64,000 nucleotides of DNA from Xiphophorus maculatus (Eukaryota; Chordata; Actinopteri; Cyprinodontiformes; Poeciliidae): assembly GCF_002775205.1 (NCBI RefSeq), contig NC_036457.1, forward strand, positions 4,325,650 to 4,389,649, read 5' to 3'. Both the position numbers and the translations under genes were made by a program. Shown here piece after piece: positions 31,970-43,422 of the stretch. How positions within the stretch are numbered: the stretch's first letter is position 1; each line of letters begins with the position of its first letter. Under the pieces are notes generated by a model that was given only the letters and a program-made list of their open reading frames with translations, did not search any database and had not been told where the DNA came from.

Positions 31970-34900
31970 TCACAGATAAATCTTGGAAAGCTCGTCCTTC
32001 AGCTCCGACAGGACGGAGACGGAAGAGCGACCGCCGGCGTTCAGCAGCGAACAGAAAAACTTTCGCCAGGTCGACGTCAAGACGTCGCTGCAGCAGAGAG
32101 AAAAGGAATCAGTCATTTAAACTTCAGTTACGATGTAAGATAAACCAGTTTACCCAGTGTAATGATTCTGTTTCCTCACTTTTATCTGGTTACAGGCTGC
32201 AGCTGACATAACCATGTTTATGTCAGTCACACATAAACAGACTGAAACGGATTGGACTGGCCTTCAGGGAGGAACAGACTGAGAATAAAAGCTAAACTCT
32301 CCAGTCTTTGCCTCACCTGGTTCCGTCCATCAGGTAACTCTGGTTCTGATCCATTTCTTGTAACTTTTGATCATTTTTCACATTAAATCCTGTTTTTATG
32401 TCACCAAATCTCATTATTTCTCAAGGTAATTTACAGAACTGAGGGGTTCTGGTTCTGACCCTGGCAAATGGACCCGGTGGATAAAATGTTAGAACTCCAG
32501 CAGTAATGAATTCAGTTTCCTGAGTGGTTCTGTTCTACATGCTGTCTGTCAGTAACTGGGTCAAACTCCACCTACTGCTCCACTGTCCAGCTGCTGCCGA
32601 GTTTCTCTGGCTTCATCTCGCTGTTGGTCAACAGGAAGTAGATAGTTTCAGCCACGCCCACCAGGTCCACCTGGCAGGAAACGGAACAGACCCGGTGAAA
32701 CCGACCCGCTCTGAGCCGGGAGCCGTTAACGTGACGAAGGCGAGCTTACGGTGTGAGGCGGGTCGGCGGGCTGCAGCAGACCCAGCCTGAGGTAGGCCTG
32801 AGCGGACGGGACCTGCTGGACGGACCGGACGTCTTTCTGCAGATCCAGGTCCAGCGAGGACGACCAGTCCAGCGGGAAGAGCCAGTCCCGGGACGCCGCG
32901 GCGCCGCAGGAGGCCAGGATGCCGGGCCGCAGCCCCGCATGCAGCAGGCTGCGGCGATGCAGCTGCAGCACCAGCTCCAGCAGCCTGACGGCTTTCACGC
33001 CAACACACGCCGGATCCAGGCCGCAGTCCGCCAACACCTGACCACGGAACACCGGGTGACCGGGAAAACTGACGAGTTACCATGACAACGCACATGATGC
33101 ACAGCTCTTCATCATGTCAGCAGGTGACTCTGAACCCATTCAAGCACAAAGTCAAAATGTACCGCAAAGTTTTTACTCTAATATTCTGACTTTATTCTCA
33201 TAATATCACAACTTCCTAAAAATCACGTGTTCCAAAAATAAACTTGTAGTTTTTTGAGAATAAAGTCAAAATATTAAGACAAAATTTTTACTTTATTCTC
33301 AAAATATTTTGACTTTGTCATAAGATTATGACATCTTAAAATTCATAATGAAAATAAAGTTGTAATAATATGAGAAGTCAAACTATAACAACAACAAAAA
33401 GTGCCATATTTTTTACTATATTTTTATATTTTAGCTTTATTCTCACAGTTATGACTTTAAAGTCATAATTTTATAATAATACATTCAAAATATTATGATA
33501 AAAATACAATTATATAAATAAAATTATGAATTCTTAAAAGTCATAATATTACAAAAATAAAGACTAAATAATGTGATAATAATTACAACTGACAGTAAAA
33601 TAAATTTACCATTAAAATATTACGATATAAAGTTTATTGTAGAATTTTTCTCTATTCCTGTAATATTCTGACTTTATTTCTGTAATATTCTGACTTTATT
33701 TCTGTAATATCATGACTTTATTTCTGTAATATTCTGACTTTATTCCTGTAATATTCTGACTTCTTTGCAGTCATGATATTACAGAATCAGGTGATGCATA
33801 ATAAAGGTGATACTTGATCAAATCGTAAGCAAATCATAATATTGATTTTTACATCAATATATGAATGAATATTATGTGAATAAAGTTAAACCCATAAAGC
33901 ACCGAACAGAACCAGGAGAACCTGACTGACTGACTCACAGTGAGCTGGTGGTCTGCAGGCAGCCTGTAGACGGTGACGCAGCCGTCCTCAAACAGGAAGC
34001 AGCTGATCAGAGCAGCTCTGTCAGCAGACGGCAAGTTCTCCTTCAGGCGGGTGAACAGGTAGAAATCCCAGGGGGCCGAGCAGCGCTCCACCTGCAGCAG
34101 GAAGCATCAGTCAGTCACATGACCAGCAGGCGGTCATGTGACTGACCGACTGCTGTGTTTATAAAGACTCACCTTTATAAACACAGACTGATTCTCTGCA
34201 GCTGCTCTGAAGATGGAGACGCTGCCTCTGTCCAAAAGTCTGCTTCGAATGAAGAATGTGTCGCCCCCTAGTGGACAGAGCAAAGTAAAGCTGGGTTTCC
34301 TTTAACTCTTGTGTCACATGACTCACACAGCCAATCAGCAGCAGGTCCCATCTGAAGCCCTTAATATTTAGAGCTGGGGTTGTAAATAATGTGATTATTT
34401 TGATAGAAAACTGGTTTTTAAATGAATGTTTTCATCTTCCTGAGGCTAAACGTGTCAGCTGTTGGCAGACTTGCTGAGTTTGCTGGGATCATCTTTCACC
34501 TCCGAGCAGCTGCAGCAGTTTGGGGAAAACATGGCTGCTGTGTCCGGATGAAACTGCAGCCGGACGGGCGGCTCGGTTCCACCTCCAGGCCGAAGTGTTT
34601 CAGTTCGACATGGATGAAAACATTTTCTGGTTTTTTCCGTGTTTTCCAAACTTCAGCATCATAAGTGAGTTTAGAAAAAATATTTTCTGATTCGTAGCAG
34701 CCAGAGAATAAATTAAAACAGAGAAATGTTTGTTTTAGTTTCCATGTAATCTGAGGAAAAACAGTTTTCACAAAAAGAAAGAAAAACTGAAACCTGCAGA
34801 TTTAACATGCAAACAGGAAGTCTGTCACAATAACCAATAAATCAATTAACCGCATGATAAATCAATAGTTTATCATGCGGTAATTTCTGAGACAATTTAT

Positions 34901-37893
34901 CGTTATCATGACAGGTCCAGTTGAAACCAAAAGATTAACCTTAACTGGTACAAAAACCAGTTTACTGTGGTAAATTAACCCAGTTTACTTAAGATACATA
35001 AACAGGAATTGAACCGATTCCCAGTGAAAATATCAGCAGCTTGTGAACAAAACCAGAAACGTTTGAACGTAAATTACTCCTGATAGTGACCAGGTGTATG
35101 TAAACTTCTATCGTTTGAAAAAAAGTTTCTAAAAATCTTCAAAACAAAAAAAATGTTCCTGTTCAATTTTTTTTCTCGTCATTTAGGAATGAAAATAATT
35201 TGGAAATTTTTCCAGAAACGGAAAAAAAGGTGAATGTGAACTTCTGGTTTAAACCAGCAGAGGGGACTGAGGACTCATCCCTGAGGAACTCCACAGATTC
35301 TGCTCAGCTCTAATCGCTACAAATTAAAAATCACAATCTAGAGCTAATCAATCAGAACCTAAGTTCAGAACAATACCGAGGTCCAGAACGCTGCACGCCT
35401 CAACAGCAGGTAGGGGGCGCTGCTCCGGATGAACGTTTGGAGAGGAAGTGATGTCAAAAATATCCAACAGCTGTCTACGGACTTCCGGGTCGCAGGGATC
35501 CACAGCTGGAAGACGAATCAGAACATAGAACCGTTTCTGCAGAACCCACTCACATTTCATTTTCTAATCCAGGAACCTGGAACCTTCTGTACCATGAGAC
35601 CGACTGAGATCCTCCTGGTTCTGCTCCTTATGCCGGTTCTGCTCCTGGTTCTGCTCCTTATACCGGTTCTGCTCCTTATACCGGTTCTGCTCCTGGTTCT
35701 GCTCCTTATGCCGGTTCTGCTCCTGGTTCTGCTCCTTATGCCGGTTCTGCTCCTTATACCGGTTGTGCTCCTGGTTCTGCTCCTTATACTGGTTCTGGTC
35801 CTGGTTCTTCTCCAGGTCCTGGTGCTGCTCCTGGTTCTGGTCCAGTGGACTGGAGTTCCCCCCAGACAGTTCTCCAGGAGAAGGGAGGGATGCTGCTTCC
35901 ACACTGATCTCCTCTATGGGGCTCAGCTGCTTTTTGGGCTGAGAGACGTTTTCCTGAGAACCAAGGTCCGGCTCAGCCCGGAGATCCGGCTCGGCCCGGA
36001 GGTCCCGCTTGTTCCAACTCGGCTGACCTGAGATCAGACCGAACACATAAGAACCACCAGCCTGATCTGATGGAGGGAAAATCAAACCATGAATCCTTTG
36101 AGTTCAACAGAATTTAAGGAAAATGATTGAAATCCAGGAAATTTCAGGAGAATTTTAAAGTTAAATCATCAAAATTTCAACAAATTCTTTATTTTACTTC
36201 TTGTCATTTTTCTTGCTCTATATTGCAGGTTGAGTATTTCCATTATTCATAAAAGGTTTTTCCTTCGCTGCCCAGCAGAACATTCAGAGTCTCTTCTGCA
36301 GGTTTTGTGTTGAATTTTTAAATTCTACGATCAGAACCAGAACCAAACAACTTTCATTTTTAAATTACAAGATAATTTTGCAATAATCTGAGAATAAAGT
36401 TTCAATTTTACAAGCATAAAGTCAAAATATAATTTTTTTTGAATAATAGATTTTATTATTGTAATATTGTGACTTTTTAAAAGTAATATTAAGAAAATAA
36501 AGTTATTTAATTTCTACTATCATGAGAATAAAGTCAAGATATTATGATACAATGTTTTCGAATTTATTCTTTATTCTCGTAATATTAAATAAAGTCGTAA
36601 TGAAATGAGAATAAAGTCATAAGATCAAGAAAATAAAACACGAATATAAAAGGTTCTGGTCACCTGGTGGCCGGTTCTGCTGCTGGTTCTGATTGGGTTT
36701 TGTTGGAAACTGGACCCTCACACAGAGCCCCTTCTCATCGGGTCGCAGGAAGACGTCATCTGGCAGCTCGTCTGAGGACGGACCCGACTTCCTGCAGAGC
36801 AGCAGTCAGATGGTGAGACGGGGGAGTTCTGGTTCCGGTCCGATTCTGGTCCGGTTACAGTTGGTTACCCGGCGAACTCTTCGGAACCAGACTCATCCAG
36901 TATTTTGAAGGGAGCAGCAGCAGGTTGATCCACGTTGCTGATCTGACAGGAGAAAGAGAACTGTGAGTCCATGGCCGTACTCAATGAGCAGAACCAGAAC
37001 CGGGTCAGAACCCACCTCTTGGGACTTTTTGAGCAGCAGGCTCTTCTCCAGCTCCCGACTCAGCTCCTCCTTCTGCTGCTTCAGGTGTCTCATCTTCTCT
37101 GCAGGAAGAAACCAGAAGCTGAAACTGAAGCGCTAACTCTCTTTTCCCACAGGCAGTGAAGGCATCACGAGGACAGCGAACGCACCTTCCACCTCCTTCT
37201 CTGTCTGCTGGTAGTATCTTTTGGCCCGCAGCTCCTCAAAGGACAGCTCCTCCCCTCCTCTCATCAGGTCCTCTTTACAGTAAGTGCTCCACTGGCTGGC
37301 CCCGCCCCCATCCTGAAGCCCCGCCTCCACGTTTACCTGCACCATGCTCTGATTGGCTGATCTGCAGCCATCAAACAGATCATTTATTTTAACAATTTGT
37401 ACATATATTACACACATTTTAAGTGTTTTTTATATTTGTTTTAATAGTTGATTAAAAACAAATATTCCTGTTTGTGTGACGTTTTCCTTCCACTCAACTT
37501 TCCAGTAATTTGTTGAACTATTGCTAGTTTCTTAATTATTACCATTAGAGGTTTTAAATTCTTGTCAAACATGTGACAACTGACAACTGTCTTCTTCATG
37601 ACTCTTAAGACCATAAATGATTATTTCTATTTTAAAAATATATCATTTTTAGTGATGTGTAATACTGTAAACATTTAAATTTAGCTGTTTTTTTATTAAC
37701 CGGAATCAACAGAATTATACAAATAATTTGATTTATAATCTATAATACTTAAAGTTCACCTGGTTCTTTAAGTCACAGTTAGTGAACCGTAATATTTTAT
37801 TCTATTTTTTTTAAAATAGCGCTGTAAAGCTGCTCTGCTTTAACTTTAAATTACAGATTTCACTTACTGAGAGCTGACCGACAATCCTTCCAT
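31970..37893 (-). CDS. bub1b: BUBR1 C-terminal-type protein (GLEBS, KARD, pseudokinase), no TPR/KEN module
   Basis: Coding exons (minus): 37893-37868, 37361-37186, 37098-37016, 36942-36869, 36791-36664, 36066-35593 (or 35584), 35505-35377, 34267-34173, 34091-33939, 33037-32750, 32670-32576, 32087-31970. They join in phase to about 612 codons plus TGA. Residues 33-60 (WSTYCKED...ELSFEELRA) are the GLEBS motif for BUB3 binding. LSPIEE (210-215) matches the BUBR1 KARD, a PP2A-B56 LxxIxE motif. A Q/N/E/K decapeptide repeat follows, then the kinase-like domain ([33 protein letters not shown]) matching BUBR1. HRD is replaced by HAGL (about 479). BUBR1 stabilises kinetochore-microtubule attachment. 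Human BUBR1 has 1050 residues; the TPR and KEN-box part is absent. The start is uncertain because the frame is also open just upstream of the ATG within its exon. AATAAA follows at 31926-31921. Confidence 0.85.
33155..33800. repeat. AT-rich minisatellite in a bub1b intron, with five 22-bp units
   Basis: From 33661 to about 33765 the unit taatattctgactttatttc-tg repeats five times with few changes; flanking sequence is a decayed array of ataaagtc/taatatt units. A second decayed array lies at 36360-36650 in another bub1b intron. Confidence 0.75.
34841..34890. repeat. 13-bp perfect hairpin ACCGCATGATAAA/TTTATCATGCGGT
   Basis: Arms separated by seven bases (tcaatag) in a bub1b intron; extends imperfectly into flanking AATT. 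Similar CATGATAAA/ATTAATCG sequence occurs near 57046, so it is likely a transposon-derived foldback. Confidence 0.6.
35609..35830 (-). repeat. 30-bp coding minisatellite in bub1b ([10 protein letters not shown] repeats)
   Basis: Units built from CCTGGTTCTGCTCCTTAT-type sequence encode, on the minus strand, degenerate copies of [10 protein letters not shown] in the linker between KARD and pseudokinase. Likely variable in length between individuals. Confidence 0.85.
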
Positions 37894-39028
37894 CTCTGCA
37901 CCTGCATCGATCAGAAACCAAAGAATCAATCACTAACCAATAATCAACAAGCTCATTATTGTTAAAGAAAATTTGCCTTCTCATCTCCAAATTAGTAGAA
38001 TATTCAGGTGATGATGTAAAAAAAAAGAAAAAGAAAAAATTTATAAGCCATTTGTGCAAAAATTATCTAAAACAAAGACAATTCTGCAGGGGAAACCATA
38101 AAAATGCGCATATCGCCTTTACTTACTTCTAACTATGGCAAACTTCCTGTTTGAGTTGTCATGCTTTTATTCTGAAGGTGCAATTTCCCGCTTAACGGTT
38201 TGCGCAAAGGCAACTTAACGGCAAACTAAAGAAAGAAGATAAGTTGTAACGGAGATAAAAATGTATGTATCTTTTTGCAGCCCTCTTGATAAACACACAA
38301 GGTATGTTTATGACGTAAATAAGTACATGTCTGAAATATTGTGACTTAAACTGTGCATTTGTTTAATAAAGTGCCAAAACCAAAGTTAATTTAGGTTGTA
38401 AACGTTATTAGAACAACAGCAGTTTCCGAAACATAATCGAACAGTTACAATGCACGTAATTTTAAAATAATAATATAACTGCCAACATGATTCAGTGATA
38501 TTTTAAGCCATAATGTTAAAACAGACAGGTAAGAAAACGGAACATATTGGCTTCTGATCGGTCTGACTTGGCGCTTAATAAGGAGCCAGGATTACTTTAG
38601 CCTGGCATGGAGCAGGATAGCTGCACGGCATAAATCACCATGATAACTTATGTGCTTCTGCTTTTGTGAAACTAAATACAGGTTTGTTCACAAACTTGGG
38701 TTTGGGATTCAGCCCTCCGATTTTATGGAAATCGTCACTTTGTGGTTGTCGTTTATTTTTGAGCCGAATTTGATAAAGGGCTTGTATTAGGCCGTATTTA
38801 TGTTTAGCATTACAAATGTTGGCGTTCTTAATGTCAGTAATCACTTTTGTACTAAAATTCGTCGGTTTTTCTGTGAAATTCGGCTGAAAATGTCAGAGGC
38901 GTGGATAAAAATGGTTCCAACGAACCGTTAGAGACTCATAAACGCTTACAGTGAACATTAGCGAAGAAAGGATTCACGTTTCGCTTCAAGTATTCATTAC
39001 AGAACAATAATAAAAGACGTTTTCTTAC

Positions 39029-39120
39029 CGGAAATGTTATGAAGAAGACCAAAACAAGATTCAAACTACCCGCTCCCGTCACAGCCTCTCGCTGGCTTCC
39101 TCTGGCGCATGTGATTGGCC
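39029..39120 (-). promoter_or_regulatory. bub1b: bub1b cell-cycle promoter (CCAAT, CDE/CHR-like) and leader exon donor
   Basis: On the minus strand a CCAAT box (39118-39114) is followed about 40 bases later by GCGG-GTAG-TTTGAA (39073-39060): a CDE-like GCGG, four-base spacer, and the CHR-type TTTGAA. This matches the layout of G2/M genes repressed by DREAM. A donor CCG|GTAAGA at 39029/39028 would end a non-coding first exon spliced to about 37901. Confidence 0.55.
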
Positions 39121-40048
39121 CCAGGGTGCTGCACCGCCTCTACTGGTTATAACTTGTACTGCACCATAAATATTCTGTTTTTACTCATCCATTTTTGGTC
39201 AATACTTTTGAAACATTGTATCTTTGTATCCATTAATTATGGATAAAAAGTACAACAATCATCATTAACTTATGTCATTGAGTATAATTTTTAAATATAT
39301 TTTAAAAAGAGGGTAAGAGAAAGAAAACGTGTACAGCTCAAAACAGCTAATAGTAATAATAATAATAGAGTAATTATTAGCAGTAGTGTTAATATTATTA
39401 AAATTATAATTACTAGTCATTCGTTTTAAAATTATTTTGTTGAAGATGAAATAAAAGAACAAGAACAAATTAACATTAATAATACAAAATAAGACATAAA
39501 CTAAACAAAAAAATCTAATAAAACTTTTTTTTTAGTGTATTTTTGTTTAGATTGGATGTTCTCCTCAGAACCTTATGGAAGATAACACACTAACAAACAA
39601 GTATTTTCATAAATACATATAGGAATAAAATCAACATATTTCTATTTGTTGTGACTTTGGATGAACCAGAAAAATCACCCGAATTTTGAAATCTGCTTAT
39701 GTGTTTATAACTTCCTAATGTGTAGATTTATCCTCTTGTTTTTTAAAACGACATCAAATGTTTTGCTTTTCTCTCCAGGTTTGTGTTGATCCCACTGTGA
39801 GATTCGCTCACATTGGGATTTTTTCTGCTCCTCTCACTGAAACCTGTCCTCTGCTTTCTGTGGGCCACACCTGAGTGACGTCAGAGGCACGTCACCTCAT
39901 TGGCCTGCTGTGTGTTTTGTCTTCCTGTCAGGCAACAGGTGAGACACACCGAGGCAGCGCGCTGAGAAGCGGCTCAAACTTTCCCGTTTTCTGTCGTACT
40001 GAGGCGGACTCTTCTCTGTTTTCCTCGTCAGGTTCGAGCTGACTGGAA
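39121..40048. other. Short divergent spacer between bub1b and spint1
   Basis: About 0.9 kb, AT-rich at 39180-39700. Near 39840-40048 it becomes less AT-rich and carries the spint1 5' UTR. Sequence 'cacacctgagtgacgtcaga' near 39867 includes a CRE-like TGACGTCA (39875-39882), plausible for the spint1 promoter. Confidence 0.45.
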
Positions 40049-43000
40049 ATGTTCCGGTTCTGTACTTCCTCTCTGCTGCTGCTGGTTCTGCTTGGCGGCG
40101 CGCAGCGCGGCGCGGCGGAACAATGCGACAGCGGCGGCGACGAGTTCGTCTCCGGCAGTGAGAACTTCGTTCTGGACGCGAAGGACGCGGTGGAGGACGG
40201 CGCCGATCTGCTGGACACGCAGGTCGTGTCCGTGGATGAGGAGTGCGAGACGCTGTGCTGCCAGGACTCACGCTGCAACCTGGCGCTGCTGGAGCCGCGC
40301 GACGGGGAAGAGGAGGACACGCGCAATTGCTTCCTGTTTAACTGCGTCCATAAAAACCGTTTTGTGTGTCAGTTTGTGAACCAGGACGGATACAAGAGCT
40401 ACATTAGGAGGAGCATGTACCGGAGATACCTGGAGGCACCAGGTGAGGGCGCAAACACCAATCAATACCCAATTAATAGCAACAAATCACCAGAGAGGAA
40501 AATTCAGCAAAAATATTGATCCAGATCCGATTTCTTTAAGTTTTCTTACTTTGTCAATCAGTATTTTAAAACTTTTTATGAAATTCAAACACCCTTATAT
40601 GAGTCAACTGACATCTGATTTAATTGTTTAGTTTTTGTTGTTTTCACACATCAGCGTCTTAAAGAGACAGGCTCACCAACATCTGCATAACTGTCGCCCA
40701 GTCCTCCACAAGTTAACATCCAAAGGAAAACTTCTTGCGTAACAGATGGGTAACTTTAAAAACCGCAGCGTGCTTCTGATGCCCCTGGGTGCATCCTGCC
40801 CTGGGCGGTGAGCCTTACAGCCCACCACTGTCACCACTAATCACTTTACCAATCTTAAAATGGCACAGCTTTTCTGTTTAAAGTTTAAAGTGTATCAAAT
40901 GGTTTCAACACCAGCAGCCAGAATTTGAAATGTTTTCCATTTTCAAATTGAAAACTTAAGAAAGACGATAAAACTGAAGGACGGCGCGTGTTTCAAGTCT
41001 GGGATCAGAACCTTGCTGATTTCATCTCCGTTCTTGAAGACTCTCTGCTGTTCGGCTGGAGTCGGCGTCGTCTTGGAGATTATTTACGTAGATTTAGACC
41101 AAGAATTGGGAATACGTTGTGTCCTTGTGGCAGGATGCTGGACAAAAGTTATGTTTTTCCTTTTTCTAACACTGCATGTTGTCTGTCCTTGATGGTCATT
41201 AAGGCTGAATTGCAATGATAAAGTTTTGTGAATTTGAAATTTCACCTAGGAAGTTGGAGTTTCTCACCTGTCCCAAATCCAACATGGCTGCCTAAGGAGT
41301 ATTATTGGCGTTTATTTCCCTCTTTATGTGGGTTTTTGGTGAAGGGTGCAAACAGAAAAACACTGCAGACACAAAAAATGGAAATAAAGACGAAAATGAA
41401 AAAGAGTACATTTGAAATGCTCCAGATTTACTCTACAAAGAGGAAGTCCTCCAGGCCACTAGAGGGAGTCGACCACCAAATCACATGAGACCAGACCTTC
41501 AGTAAAGACAATATTCTACAGAAACTTGGAGAAAGACAGAAAAGGCACAATACACTTCATGTCTTCTTCAATATTTTATGAAAGCAGCGTATTTATGTAG
41601 ATAAAAGCTGCTCCAGACTCCCCCTAGTGGTCTGGAGGACCTCTGTTTTGTAGAAAAAGTTTGCAGCGTTTCTAATTTTCTGTTGTTTTCTGTTTTTGCT
41701 TCCATTTCTTGTGTTTGCAGAATTTTTCTGTTGCATTTGTTTTGTGAGTTTTGGAGTTTGCATCATTCATGTGTTTTTTTTATTTTCAATGGTTTTTGGC
41801 ACTTGCAGCCATCATAGTCTTCCTCTTAAATCAGCTGTCAAATTGATAAGCTGTTCCTCTTTCAAGTTTGATAAATGAAGACACCAGGACAGTAAGTCAG
41901 CTGATTGTGTCTCTGAGTGGAACTGTCCCTTTAATATAAATGCTTATTGAGCATTTTCTCCTGCTCCGATAAGAAAATGAGTCAAAGTGTTTGTTCCAGA
42001 GGAAACGTCGTCTCAGTGAAGTCGTGTCGTAAACATCTGCTGTTTCCCAGGTGAGGTGGCTCCGCCCATCGCCAACGCCGGCCCTGACGTTGTCCTTCAG
42101 CCCGGAGAGAACGTGACGCTCAACGGCTCCGAGAGCGTGGCGCTGCACCGCGCCAAGATCTCTGACTACAAGTGGTCTCAGCAGAGCGGAGACCAGAACC
42201 TGAAGCTGGAGGTAACACCTGCAGGGGGCGGGGCTTCACCTGGTGCTGATGTGTTCAGAGGAACGTCAGAGCAAAACATTTAGAGCTGCTGGGAGTTCAG
42301 GCTGGGCCAGACTGGACATCCCAGAGTCCAGTCTGAACAGGCATGAGGCCAGAGTTAGGTAGTAACTAGTTACTTTTACTCAGTTACATTTACTTGAGTA
42401 ATGTTTTTTGAAAAAATCTACTTTGGACTTTTACTTTTGCTCGGGTAATTTTATCATGAAGTATTTCTGCTCTTTCTGGAGTAAAATTTCTGGATTTTCT
42501 TCTCACTGAATGAAAAACAAACGTGTTTAACTAAAACCTCCCCAATCAGACTCACACCTGCAGTTTCTGAAGTTTGTTTTATTCAAAGAAACTGATTTGG
42601 AAACATTTTATTTTGCCTGATTTTCTCACTTATATTAATTATTGTCACTTAACTTTATGTTTTGGTCCATCTGATGATGTAATTTTAAAATATTAAATGA
42701 TTGATCATTTGATTGGTTAGTACTTGAACAGACTTTTTACCAAATACTTTTATTCTTACTCTTAATTTTTTGGACGGATACTTTTTACTTTTGGTGCTCC
42801 GTCTCTGATGAGGTCGTAGTCGCGCCCCTTCCATCCCTCAGAGCGTTTTCCTGTCTCTCCGCGGACCGGCCCTTTACGTTGGGCCGTTTTCCTCTGACTT
42901 TCTGCAGAAGACCAACTATGACGACCAGGTGAGGCTCTCCAACCTGCAGCCGGGCTCCTACGTCTTGAAGCTGACCGTCACAGACTCCAAGGGGAAGAGC

Positions 43001-43375
43001 GGCCATGACACGGTCACCATCAAGGTCCTCACCCCAGAGCTGTCCAGCTGTGAGTGCTCATGGGAAATGTAGGCCTTGCTGCTGCTGATTGATCTACAAG
43101 ATCAGACAGTTTGTTAACTGAGTGGGGATCTACTAACTGTTGGCCTTTTAAAGGATTTAAATAGATACATTGACACAAATAATTGATTTAGTTGATTTCT
43201 GAACTAAAAGTTCAGACGCTGACAGTTAAAGTTTTTAACTGATTTAAAACTTTTTTATAATTTGCAGCTTTTAGTTGCAGTGAAAAGCAGAATCAGTGCA
43301 TTTGTTTGGTGAACTGAATCCCAGTTTTTATGTTGATGATCAACGCCTCTCTTCATACTGGCTGGACTGGTTATT

Positions 43376-43422
<47 letters not shown>

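Noticed and set aside
33939-34091. KEN tripeptide in bub1b (RLKENLPS) as a residual KEN box
   Set aside because: It lies in the kinase-like fold at a position aligned with human KLKERLN, not in the N-terminal KEN-box region; likely coincidence.
35429-36031. 200-codon + strand leucine-rich frame resembling membrane segments
   Set aside because: Antisense of the bub1b coding minisatellite; the minus frame has the splice sites and the KARD motif.
37906-39027. Missing BUBR1 N-terminal exons inside the first intron
   Set aside because: Only AT-rich sequence; the longest minus frame (38635-38844) has no TPR-like pattern and no matching splice sites.
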